Positions 1-7,595 of a stretch of DNA of 30,037 nucleotides are shown here, in pieces (the stretch's first letter is position 1; the number at the start of each line of letters is the position of its first letter). The notes below the pieces were generated by a model. The model ran no database searches, was not told where the DNA came from, and was given only the letters and a program-made list of their open reading frames with translations. The DNA lies in assembly GCA_002690445.1 (NCBI GenBank), contig NZER01000455.1, positions 1 to 30,037 on the forward strand. The letters are read 5' to 3'. Both the position numbers and the translations under genes were made by a program. This DNA comes from Candidatus Pacearchaeota archaeon. GTDB lineage: Archaea > Nanoarchaeota > Nanoarchaeia > Pacearchaeales > GW2011-AR1.

Positions 1-129
1 GCTGGATAAGACCCCAACCTGATACTGAACACAACAAAACCAATACGAGTGGACGCTTGATTCATGCCTGTTACCCAAGACGAGTGGTAGGGGCCCACTT
101 ACCTATGAAACGAAAGGAAGTGTGCACCC

Positions 130-402
130 ATGACTAACGCGAATGACTCAGGAGCTAGGCTAGTACTAATGGACGGCGACGCTATCCTAGCTAGCTTTCC
201 AGTCTATGAGAAGGTTTTCTCATCAGGCAACACGGGCTATCATGCGACGGGTGCTGTGAGCCTGGCAGGAAAGACGTACAACGCCAACCTGCTATTCACG
301 GAGTCCAGGCGGAGAGATAGCAAGCCCGCCAGCTTCGGTGCTGCTGCTGGGCGCAATGGGCCTGTGAAAACTGTGGTACCGCCTCGTGCTAGTGGCAAGT
401 AG
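130..402 (+). CDS. Hypothetical protein, 90 aa
   Basis: I do not recognise this protein. It opens with a short beta-rich stretch (LVLMDGDAILASFPVYEKVF, about residues 11-30), continues with a Gly/Ser-rich middle (SGNTGYHATGAVSLAGKTY), and ends in a basic, Gly/Pro-rich tail that is probably disordered. No signal peptide or membrane segment is visible. The ATG at 130 has a purine-rich ribosome site (AAAGGAAG, 113-120) about 9 nt upstream, which supports this start. It is followed after 2 nt by a 38-codon gene, so the two are probably co-transcribed. The terminase promoter lies downstream of it, so it is read from another, unseen promoter to the left. Coding status is likely but not certain. Confidence 0.55.
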   Translation: MTNANDSGARLVLMDGDAILASFPVYEKVFSSGNTGYHATGAVSLAGKTYNANLLFTESRRRDSKPASFGAAAGRNGPVKTVVPPRASGK

Positions 403-404
403 CC

Positions 405-521
405 ATGCCTAAAGACCAAACAGGCATGTTCGTCTGCCCTGTGCTAAGTTGTAAGGCAGTCGTCCCAGGCACAAAATGGCTAGCCCATATCAAGTCTCAC
501 AAACATATCGTCGCAAACTAA
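405..521 (+). CDS. Zinc-finger-like microprotein, 38 aa
   Basis: An ATG 2 nt after the preceding stop opens a 38-codon frame. It encodes Cys11 and Cys16 followed by His28 and His32, giving C-x4-C-x11-H-x3-H, close to the classic C2H2 zinc-finger spacing (C-x2-4-C-x12-H-x3-5-H). The rest is basic (MPKDQ start, KSHKH near the end). There is no convincing Shine-Dalgarno sequence, so translation would depend on coupling to the upstream gene. Function unknown; a nucleic-acid-binding or host-takeover role would fit but is inference. It is too short for standard gene finding, and chance conservation of four ligands in a short frame cannot be excluded. Confidence 0.45.
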   Translation: MPKDQTGMFVCPVLSCKAVVPGTKWLAHIKSHKHIVAN

Positions 522-741
522 ATTAAGCGATAGTGGGCACCTATCACTCACCCTTGGCGGGCATGGAGCTTGGCATAATGCCGCTGCTAGGGGACCCCAG
601 GGGGCATGCTCCCTGCGCACTATATATGGGGTACCCGTATCCGTACGCTATGTTTTGTCAAATTTAACAACCCGTAGTGCGCGGGGGAATTTTTATTGTT
701 TTACGGAGGCAAACCCAGGGTAGGCGGCGATAATGTAGGGG
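522..741. other. Hairpin-dense intergenic region
   Basis: This is the longest gene-free stretch (about 220 nt) and it is rich in potential secondary structure. I see a bulged 7-bp pairing of GCGGGCAT (557-564) with ATGCCGC (578-584), the hairpin-like GGGGACCCC at 590-598, a 12-bp long-range inverted repeat (611-622 with 675-686), and the palindrome GGGTACCC at 629-636. An AT-rich stretch (TATATAT, 621-627; a T-rich block near 688-701) follows or is enclosed. It lies directly upstream of the terminase promoter, where cos/pac sites or replication origins are often placed in phages. No function is proven, and a transcription terminator for the two leftward genes is also possible. Confidence 0.5.
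611..686. repeat. Long-range inverted repeat (12-bp arms)
   Basis: CCCTGCGCACTA at 611-622 pairs with TAGTGCGCGGGG at 675-686. Eleven pairs are Watson-Crick and one is a T-G wobble. The enclosed 52 nt contain TATATAT, the palindrome GGGTACCC and an A/T-rich block. The arms are GC-rich and the interior is partly AT-rich, as in a cruciform or a large RNA stem. Its role is unknown. Confidence 0.6.
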
Positions 742-770
742 TTGACAGATGGGGCGGAATGTGGTATAAT
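742..770 (+). promoter_or_regulatory. Consensus sigma70 promoter for the terminase operon
   Basis: TTGACA (742-747) and TATAAT (765-770) are both perfect consensus hexamers, separated by the optimal 17 bp. Transcription should begin near 776-778. The terS start codon is at 783, so the mRNA would have a leader of only about 5-7 nt. The purine-rich AAGGGGA at 772-778 would then be largely or fully lost from the transcript. This implies strong expression by the unmodified host RNA polymerase. Confidence 0.9.
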
Positions 771-782
771 TAAGGGGAAAGA

Positions 783-1262
783 ATGGGTGAAACAGGTATC
801 CAACCCGCAGATTTCAAAACCGCCCTTCGGGGAAGGTTTGCCAGCCTAACCGCAGAGCAACAGGAGTGGTTGTTGCTTAGGCGGTATTTTGGTTCGGATA
901 AGGAGTGTAACCAGTACCTAAACAAAACGGCTAATTGGGCGAGGTATCTCAAAGAGACGCATCCAGATTTTCGTGCTTGCAATGAGATGTTGTTGCAGGG
1001 GAGGCCCGAAGATGTGGATGATGTGATGATTGAGACGCTGACCAAGTCTAACTCACTCAAGTCGCTGATTGAGGAGAGGAAGGTGCTGGACATGGGTTGG
1101 GATAAGATTAGCGCGCGGATGGCTACTGTGAAAGGGGCAGCTATGAAGGCGTCGATTGATAGGGTGAAGGGGAGTAAGCATACAGTGGAGCATGTGTATA
1201 CGGTACAGGAGGTGCTGGAAGTGGCTAATGTAGTTGAGGGTGAAGTACTGGATGTGCGGTAG
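783..1262 (+). CDS. terS: Putative terminase small subunit, 159 aa
   Basis: The role is assigned mainly from position: the first gene of the packaging operon, directly before the large terminase. The sequence fits. A helical N-terminal region (residues 22-70, LTAEQQEWLLLRRYFGSDKECNQYLNKT...) resembles the helix-turn-helix DNA-binding segment of terminase small subunits. A charged helical middle and a C-terminal tail (VYTVQEVLEVANVVEGEVLDVR) follow. Such proteins recognise the packaging site, form rings and hand DNA to the large subunit. The start lies only about 6 nt downstream of the predicted transcription start, so the message may be nearly leaderless. It is separated from terL by a 46-bp inverted repeat. 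Confidence 0.7.
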   Translation: MGETGIQPADFKTALRGRFASLTAEQQEWLLLRRYFGSDKECNQYLNKTANWARYLKETHPDFRACNEMLLQGRPEDVDDVMIETLTKSNSLKSLIEERKVLDMGWDKISARMATVKGAAMKASIDRVKGSKHTVEHVYTVQEVLEVANVVEGEVLDVR

Positions 1263-1264
1263 TT

Positions 1265-1310
1265 GAATGTTTTTTACCCTACACGTATATATACATAGTA
1301 AAAAACATTC
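1265..1310. promoter_or_regulatory. Inverted-repeat element A before terL
   Basis: Perfect 13-bp arms GAATGTTTTTTAC (1265-1277) and GTAAAAAACATTC (1298-1310) enclose a 20-nt spacer that contains ACGTATATATA (1283-1293). It starts 2 nt after the terS stop and ends 2 nt before the terL ATG. A matching element is found at 12266-12311 before the scaffold gene. It could act as DNA (operator, or a phage-specific promoter with the TATATA core) or as an RNA hairpin controlling terL translation or mRNA processing. It does not look like a standard terminator, because the U-tract is in the 5' arm and the loop is large. Confidence 0.75.
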
Positions 1311-1312
1311 GC

Positions 1313-2872
1313 ATGGATTCTAACACCGCCGCTGCAATCAGAACCTTCTTCGCCGACCGTCCTCTCATGTTCAAGACCTTGATAAAGGTCAAGAGTAAGG
1401 AGGGGCCAGTTGTGCCGTTGGAGTTGCGTCCTGCTCAGGCGGATTTGTATGGCAAGTTGACGGGGCGGGATATTGTGCTGAAGTCGCGGCAGTTGGGGTT
1501 TTCTACCCTATTTGAAGCGGACTTCTTGCTGGATGCGGTCACACTGCCCAACTTGCGGGTGGCTACTATTGTGCAGAATGAAACGAAGATACCTGAGTTT
1601 ATGGATATCTATCGGTTTATGTATGAGAACCTGCCTGAAGTTATAGAGATTCAAGGTGTGCAGATAAAGATTAAGCCCGAATCCCAAACCGACAACGTGA
1701 TGAGGTTGGAGTTTGACAATGGGAGTAGTATACACGTTGTCACCAGCGGTGGGATTAAGATTTTGCGAGGGTCTACGTTCCATCGGGCGCTGTTGACAGA
1801 GGTGGCAGTGTGGGATGAGGAGTCGGCAGGGGAGGTTTGGGCGTCGTTGGTGGGGTCTATGCCTCCCAGGGGGACGAAAATTGGGGTGGAAACGACTGCG
1901 TTGGGGCGTAAGGGGGAGTTTTGGAACCAGTGGAATAGGGCACTTGCGGGTGATAGCTTGTTTAAGCCGCATTTTTATCCCTGGTGGACGGAACCTAAGT
2001 ATAGTTATGGGTTTGAAGACCGTGAATTGCCCCGTAAGGTGGCTCTAGCAGCCGCTTCCATTGAGGAACAGGAGTTGATGGAGCACTACGGCCTGTCGAT
2101 GGGGCAGATTTGGTATCGTAGGGTGCAGGAATTGGCTATGGGGCGGGCGAAGCGGATGCAGGAGTACCCTGAAACCCAAGATGAGGCGTTTCTGGCTACA
2201 GGGACGTCGATTTTCACTATGGAGCAGCGTGACCTGGCTAGAAGGTTTGTGATAAATCCCACAAGTGACCAAGGCGGGCTGAGGATTTGGAAAGAACCCG
2301 AACCAGAGGCGAAGTACCTGGCAGTAATTGACTCCTCTGAGGGGGTTAGTGACACAGCGGACTTTGATGCGATAGCGGTTTTGTGTGTTAGGCCGCCGTA
2401 TGTAGAGCATGTGGCTACTTGGGTGGGCAGGTTGACGCAGCATCAGTTGGCAGTTAAGGCGGCTGAGATTGGGGCGTATTATAACGGGGCAATGTTGTGC
2501 CCTGAGACCACTGGTGGAGGTGGACAGACGGTTTTGTACGTACTGTCGGATGTGGTGAAGTATGGGAGGTTGTATGCCCGCGCATCCGATGGGGAGTACG
2601 GGTTCAAGACCACCAAGTGGACGAAACCAGGAATGATTGATGCGTTTAAGGAGTTGCTGGACAGGGATTTGTTCCGTACATACGATGAAAGGGTAGCGGA
2701 GCAAATGGGGACGTATGAAGAGCATCCTACCGCAGCAGGGGCTTTTAGGCAAGGTGCACCTAGGGGTGCATACGACGACTTGTTGATGGCTATTATGATT
2801 GGAGCGAAGGTGTTGCCTGAAATCTCTCGCTCACGTACTAGAACTGTACACTATGGGAGGAAGAAATGGTAA
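1313..2872 (+). CDS. terL: Terminase large subunit, 519 aa
   Basis: This is the ATP-driven packaging motor with nuclease. In the N-terminal ATPase the Walker A-type motif is KSRQLGFST (residues 57-65), a variant common in phage terminases. Walker B is RALLTEVAVW (158-167) with Glu163 as the likely catalytic residue. The family signature YPETQDEAFLATG is at 285-297. The C-terminal RNase H-like nuclease shows Asp340 (AVIDSSEG), Glu398 (CPETTGGGG) and Asp488/489 (GAYDDLLMA), the expected metal-binding acids. Length is normal. The start has no visible Shine-Dalgarno; the ATG follows the inverted repeat by 2 nt, so initiation may depend on that structure. It overlaps the portal gene by 7 nt (ATGGTAA). 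Confidence 0.95.
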   Translation: MDSNTAAAIRTFFADRPLMFKTLIKVKSKEGPVVPLELRPAQADLYGKLTGRDIVLKSRQLGFSTLFEADFLLDAVTLPNLRVATIVQNETKIPEFMDIYRFMYENLPEVIEIQGVQIKIKPESQTDNVMRLEFDNGSSIHVVTSGGIKILRGSTFHRALLTEVAVWDEESAGEVWASLVGSMPPRGTKIGVETTALGRKGEFWNQWNRALAGDSLFKPHFYPWWTEPKYSYGFEDRELPRKVALAAASIEEQELMEHYGLSMGQIWYRRVQELAMGRAKRMQEYPETQDEAFLATGTSIFTMEQRDLARRFVINPTSDQGGLRIWKEPEPEAKYLAVIDSSEGVSDTADFDAIAVLCVRPPYVEHVATWVGRLTQHQLAVKAAEIGAYYNGAMLCPETTGGGGQTVLYVLSDVVKYGRLYARASDGEYGFKTTKWTKPGMIDAFKELLDRDLFRTYDERVAEQMGTYEEHPTAAGAFRQGAPRGAYDDLLMAIMIGAKVLPEISRSRTRTVHYGRKKW

Positions 2873-4647
2873 CTCCTAGCGATATCTGGAAGAAGTCCCG
2901 TGAGTTGGAGTCTTATTGGAGTGCACGTAATCAGAGGATAGATGAGTGGATTAGGTTGGAGACGTTGTATGATGAGAACCAGGAGGGTGGGTTCGAGTCG
3001 GCTGTTACAAATGACCCTGCCACCGTAATGAGTTTGGGTGTGCACCTATTGTCAGGGCAACCTATTAAACACAGGGTGAAAGTTGGCGGGCAAGATGAGG
3101 CGGCGTATCAGAAGGCGGGGAAGTTGGAGAGAGGGCTGGAGGGCTGGTGGAACCTGGTAGATGAGATGGCCTTCTTCTCTGGTAGGGATACGGCTAATAG
3201 GGAGTTGGCCTACTGGATGGGGCTGACAGGGTGGTATGCGGTTGAGTTGGGGATACGGACGCTGCAAGATGGCCGCACTATACCGATATTTGACATGCAT
3301 GATACGAGGGAGGCATTCCAGGAGTACGGGTCGCGAACTGAGGGGTTGATGTCGTATGTGCATAAGTGGAATACTACCCTAGCTGAGGCGCAGTCACTAG
3401 CAGCGGAAGGAGGCATCACTGCTAAGTTGGCAGGTGAGGGGACGCAGACTGTTACCATCTATCGCTACTTTACTAAGCGAGGGGGGAAGGTGCTCACGTC
3501 CACTATTATGAGTACGCCTAGTGGAGCGAGGGAGTGGGTGAGGTTTGAAGAGGTGTTGGATAGGACGGATATTCCAGTATTGACGGGGCCAGTCGGGGGG
3601 TCACCGTACAGAATGTCTCCTACGCAGTTTGTATCTACCGACTGGCAGAAGCGTATTGGAATGGGGATTTTGGAAGCTAATAGGGTAGGGTGGCAGAACT
3701 ACAACAAGTATTATTCACTCCTGTTGGAAATAGCTAAGAACTACGCCGAGCCAGATAAGCTACGTATAAGGATAGAAGACGAGATGGGGGAGCGGAGGGA
3801 TAGCCTGCGTGATGGAGCGAATGTCTACTATACTGACGATGTGAATGCGCGTATGGCCCGCGATGAGCCTGGGCGGTTTCCCATTGAGGTAGCGCAGGTG
3901 CTAGACAGGTTGGGACTGGAGTTTCAGCGAGGTGGATTTCCATATGTACTGTACGGTGGGTTGAATGTGGAGTTGTCGGGGTTTGCAGTATCGCAGCTAC
4001 TCCAGGCTGCACTACACAAACTAGGGCCGTATAAGATGGGTATGCAGAGGGTGTTGAAGTATGCGGACATGTGGTTTCTGAACGAGTTCAAGCGGTTGGG
4101 GGAGCCGCTTATCCTTAGTGGTAAGGAGCATGGGAGAGGCATCTTCATGGAGAAGTTTAACCCAGACGATGTACCCAGGGAGTATGCGGTTGAAGTAGAT
4201 GTAGACTTGTCGCTACCGTCGGACATGTTGGAGCGGGTGGCCTTGATACGCAATGCTATCCCAGGTAATGAGCCGATACTGGACACCCTTACTGCCCTAG
4301 AAGACATCCTCAAGGTAGATGACCCCAAGTTGGTAAAGGAGAGGATTGGACGAGACGTGCTGAGTCGTGACCCTGCCATTACCCAACTCAACGCCATTAG
4401 TGCTATCAAAGCCCGCGCAGTGGAGCTGGATAATGAGGGAAAGAAAGAAACAGCACAAATGTTCCGTGATTACGCGGACTTCCTCATCATGCAGGCGGGG
4501 CAGATGACAGGTAAGGGGCAGGCACCTACTGAACGGAGGGAATTTGACCCCCGTGCGTTACCTCCAGAGGCAAGTGGCATAAGTCCATCGCAAGCACGGA
4601 GGATGCGTAATCCTGGCGCACCCAACCTTCCAGGTAGGGGTAGATAA
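2866..4647 (+). CDS. Portal protein, 593 aa
   Basis: Portal proteins form the dodecameric ring at the head vertex through which DNA enters and leaves. The position directly after terL, the length (typically 450-700 aa) and the start of the sequence (two helices rich in Trp/Arg/Glu, then SLGVHLLSGQPIKHRVKVGG) fit phage portals. So does a mixed alpha/beta body followed by a long C-terminal helical and charged region (about 450-590). The ATG has a good ribosome site (GGGAGGAAG, spacer about 3 nt) and overlaps the terL stop by 7 nt. The C-terminus (TERREFDPRALPPEASGISPSQARRMRNPGAP) looks disordered. The next gene begins in the stop codon (TAATG). Confidence 0.85.
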   Translation: MVTPSDIWKKSRELESYWSARNQRIDEWIRLETLYDENQEGGFESAVTNDPATVMSLGVHLLSGQPIKHRVKVGGQDEAAYQKAGKLERGLEGWWNLVDEMAFFSGRDTANRELAYWMGLTGWYAVELGIRTLQDGRTIPIFDMHDTREAFQEYGSRTEGLMSYVHKWNTTLAEAQSLAAEGGITAKLAGEGTQTVTIYRYFTKRGGKVLTSTIMSTPSGAREWVRFEEVLDRTDIPVLTGPVGGSPYRMSPTQFVSTDWQKRIGMGILEANRVGWQNYNKYYSLLLEIAKNYAEPDKLRIRIEDEMGERRDSLRDGANVYYTDDVNARMARDEPGRFPIEVAQVLDRLGLEFQRGGFPYVLYGGLNVELSGFAVSQLLQAALHKLGPYKMGMQRVLKYADMWFLNEFKRLGEPLILSGKEHGRGIFMEKFNPDDVPREYAVEVDVDLSLPSDMLERVALIRNAIPGNEPILDTLTALEDILKVDDPKLVKERIGRDVLSRDPAITQLNAISAIKARAVELDNEGKKETAQMFRDYADFLIMQAGQMTGKGQAPTERREFDPRALPPEASGISPSQARRMRNPGAPNLPGRGR

Positions 4648-7595
4648 TGCTAGAACGCCTGATTCAGTTACTTGAGGCGGCTCAGGCCTTTCACAAGAAG
4701 AGGTATGGTTCCATTGCTGAGATGGACGAGCACACCTTAGACATTGTTGGTGTCTCGGATGACACGTGGAGAAGGGCATCACCAGGGACTAGGTGGAGTC
4801 TTGTAACCAGTAGGATTATTGAACTCTCTGGTCTAACGGGTCGTGTGGATGCTGCCGTGGAGAGGGAGTTCATCTTAACCCTGCAAGACGCTACCCAGAT
4901 TAGGAAACAGGTTGATGAGTTTGTTGAGCTTGTGGGTACACAGGGTGTTACCCCTTTCACGCCACCTGTACCAAAACCACTGAAGGTGGGGTCGTTTGGG
5001 GAGGCAGGAGAGGCATGGCTGAAGACGGTAAATAACGCACAGGTGTTCCGTGGCAGGGAGATGTATACTGCCTTGGTACAGGAAGCTGGCCTCTCCGCAG
5101 CAACTATTGGCAGGTTGGTTGGAGGTGTGTATGCAGGGGGTTTTGAGTCAACGGTGGCAAGGTTGGTAGCACGGGGGGTGGAGCTTGACCTGGCTGAACG
5201 AGTGGTAAGGTCGATGCAATCTGAGCGTATTAACGACGGGTTGCGTGGGTTCTTCATGGAGCAGACCGAGGACTTTAATGCGAACTTCATGTTTGAAGTG
5301 TTTCAGAGTGAGTATGTGGCAAGGATTGCCGTATTTAACTCTAAACTGCCTGAAGAGGGGGTGCCCCTACCAGACGACGCACGAGCTGCCCTAAACGCCC
5401 AAGAACGCCTGGTAAACATCATGTGGATGTTTGACGATGTTGATGATGAACCGTTGCAGTTAACTGAGTTGGAAGCTATCAATTCCATACTAGACAGTCC
5501 TATGGGGGCTACGTGGTATGATGCTCTCATGCGTGACCCTGCGTTGTTTGATTCATACGCCAGCGTTGAGTCGGATGTGTCCGCCCTATCTCCCGACGAG
5601 ATTGAGTCATTGTTCGGGCATTACTTCGCCCAGGCGGGGTACAACCTAGAGAATCCTGAAACCATACCCCAGGGGCTTGCTCAGTTCTATCGTGATGTGA
5701 ATAGGATTGTTACCTTCCATAAGCGCGTGGAGAGGGGGGAGATTTCTCCAGAGTTTCTCAAGGCACAACGTGATGTGGATGAGGTGACAAGGGGGAATGG
5801 GTTGATTTGGGATGTTTATGATGCTTCGATGAACCCCGTTGTGCAGAACGAAGGACTGTCTTTGATGAAGATTGCCCAAGTACGTGACGTGTACCTTGAC
5901 CGTATACGCAACGCTAACACAGGTGCTACCCCTGACCTACTTGCACAGTTGCTTGTGGATGCAAGTAGGGAGTTTGACACACAGACTGGTGGCGCGTCAT
6001 TTAACGAGAGTATTGAAAACATGCTTCGGGGTACTGGATTAAATGGTTTGACGGATGCCACTGTTATCCACGACATGAAGGAAAAGGGTATGGTGGGTAT
6101 CCTGGAAGCGATGAACTATGTTACCACCAACCGCCGTTCTAAAGTTAGTAAGTTGGAATTCAAGGATTTGCTGGCAGATTACCTCGACGCCCAGGTTAGG
6201 TTAGGTGGGTTGACTGATAATGTATTAGATGTAGTGCAAACCTCGGCGGATAGTTTATGGTTTAGATTTCTTTTCGAAAGCGGTCGGGAGCGTTCTAGTG
6301 TAGGTATACACCTAACACAGGACGCTGAGGAGTGGGTACACTCCACGGTGGACGGTTACATGGCTGACTCCCGCGCTTTCATCGCCGACCCTAAGAACAA
6401 CCCCGACCCAGGCCCTCTAATAGACTTGTTCAAGGATAAGGTTGATGCTTTACAAGACAAAGTAGACGCATCAGGACTAGCAGTTGAAAAGGCCAAGAGT
6501 CGCACATTGTCCGCAGGAGGCAGGGTTATGTGGGAGTTGGGCGTGGCCGTTTTGGAAGCTGAGGCTGCGGCAGGGGTAATATTCACCCCCGCCCCTGGCG
6601 AAACCGCAGACCAGTATTTTGATAGACTGGATGAGACAATGCGCACCGTCGCACATGACCGCGACCTACTCGACCCTGACTTCGTGGACACGCTCGGTGC
6701 CCTCCAAGCGGATACTGATATCCGTGCAGTCCTTGAATCACGGGGGGACTTCATACCCCAAGAGGTGTATGTAGCTGAGAACTTCGGCGTTACTATTGAC
6801 AGGGTGAGGGAGTTGCAGCGGGAACTGGTGAGGAAGTCAGTACCCTCTCCCAATCCTGCCCACCCAATCACGCAGGCTTTGGTAAAACCAGAGTCACAAG
6901 TTTTTCTCGAATCCATAACACCTCTAGTAGAACAGTTGCCTATAGCACAGCAAACCGACGCCTTCACTGCCGCTATCCAAGCTCAGGAGGCGCTCCAGGC
7001 AGAGTTTCAAGCGCAGCTACCCACAGATGAAGAGGGCGAGCCGTTGAGTGGGCGTGCGTTGCGAGAGGCCCGTGAGGAGGCAGAGGAACGAAGGGTGCTA
7101 AGTTTTGAGGCAGCTATCTCTAGGGCACTTGAGAGGGAGTTTGGGTTGACATCAGAGCAAGTGCAGGCGGCTATCACACAGTCGCAGGTGGAGAGGGGAC
7201 AGGCTGAGTTTGCGACCACTATACAGCGATTGGAACAAGCTGTCGCTGATGAACCTGACCCTGACAGGAGGATTGCTCTTGCAGAACGACTAGAGGAAGC
7301 CCGCCTAAAGGAGGCAGCAAGGGAAGCACTTGGGCCAGAGGCACCTCCAGGGGAACCACCTCCGCCTCCTGCGGTTGGTATTGGAACAGGTGCCTTGGTG
7401 GGCGTAGGAGTGGATGTATCCGCTGTAGAGGCCAGGGCTGCGGAGTTCAGGCAGAGGGGTGCTGCCGCCCAGCGTACCGATGTCGCCTTTACTTTTGAGG
7501 AGTTTTTGCGAAGGCAAAGCCCGACGCGGTTTAGGGCAACCTCTGATGCACAGACAATCATACCACCCCAACTTCGAACAAGGAGGGTTAGTTAA
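4647..7595 (+). CDS. Large putative internal/ejection protein, 982 aa
   Basis: I do not recognise a family. The protein is acidic, overwhelmingly helical and lacks cysteine-rich or obvious enzymatic motifs. The C-terminal third is probably coiled coil (about residues 780-905, rich in AEEAEERR, RALEREFG, RLEQAVADE, ALAERLEEARLKEAAREA). A proline run (PPGEPPPPPAVG) and a short tail ending near a Ser/Arg-rich segment follow. The ATG overlaps the portal stop by 1 nt (TAATG), so it belongs to the head operon. Size, helical nature and position beside an even larger protein suggest a virion internal protein packed under the portal or ejected with DNA, or a portal-associated protein. This is inference. 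Part of the gene (near 6360-6900) uses C-rich codons, unlike the G-rich style around it. Confidence 0.65.
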   Translation: MLERLIQLLEAAQAFHKKRYGSIAEMDEHTLDIVGVSDDTWRRASPGTRWSLVTSRIIELSGLTGRVDAAVEREFILTLQDATQIRKQVDEFVELVGTQGVTPFTPPVPKPLKVGSFGEAGEAWLKTVNNAQVFRGREMYTALVQEAGLSAATIGRLVGGVYAGGFESTVARLVARGVELDLAERVVRSMQSERINDGLRGFFMEQTEDFNANFMFEVFQSEYVARIAVFNSKLPEEGVPLPDDARAALNAQERLVNIMWMFDDVDDEPLQLTELEAINSILDSPMGATWYDALMRDPALFDSYASVESDVSALSPDEIESLFGHYFAQAGYNLENPETIPQGLAQFYRDVNRIVTFHKRVERGEISPEFLKAQRDVDEVTRGNGLIWDVYDASMNPVVQNEGLSLMKIAQVRDVYLDRIRNANTGATPDLLAQLLVDASREFDTQTGGASFNESIENMLRGTGLNGLTDATVIHDMKEKGMVGILEAMNYVTTNRRSKVSKLEFKDLLADYLDAQVRLGGLTDNVLDVVQTSADSLWFRFLFESGRERSSVGIHLTQDAEEWVHSTVDGYMADSRAFIADPKNNPDPGPLIDLFKDKVDALQDKVDASGLAVEKAKSRTLSAGGRVMWELGVAVLEAEAAAGVIFTPAPGETADQYFDRLDETMRTVAHDRDLLDPDFVDTLGALQADTDIRAVLESRGDFIPQEVYVAENFGVTIDRVRELQRELVRKSVPSPNPAHPITQALVKPESQVFLESITPLVEQLPIAQQTDAFTAAIQAQEALQAEFQAQLPTDEEGEPLSGRALREAREEAEERRVLSFEAAISRALEREFGLTSEQVQAAITQSQVERGQAEFATTIQRLEQAVADEPDPDRRIALAERLEEARLKEAAREALGPEAPPGEPPPPPAVGIGTGALVGVGVDVSAVEARAAEFRQRGAAAQRTDVAFTFEEFLRRQSPTRFRATSDAQTIIPPQLRTRRVS

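Noticed and set aside
105..137. A 10-codon frame overlapping the start of the first gene by ATGACTAA, as a leader peptide
   Set aside because: Too short, no ribosome site, and the overlap could arise by chance from the ATGACTAAC start of the gene.
1265..1310. Element A as a rho-independent terminator after terS
   Set aside because: The stem is A/T-rich, the loop is 20 nt, and the T-run is in the 5' arm instead of after the stem.
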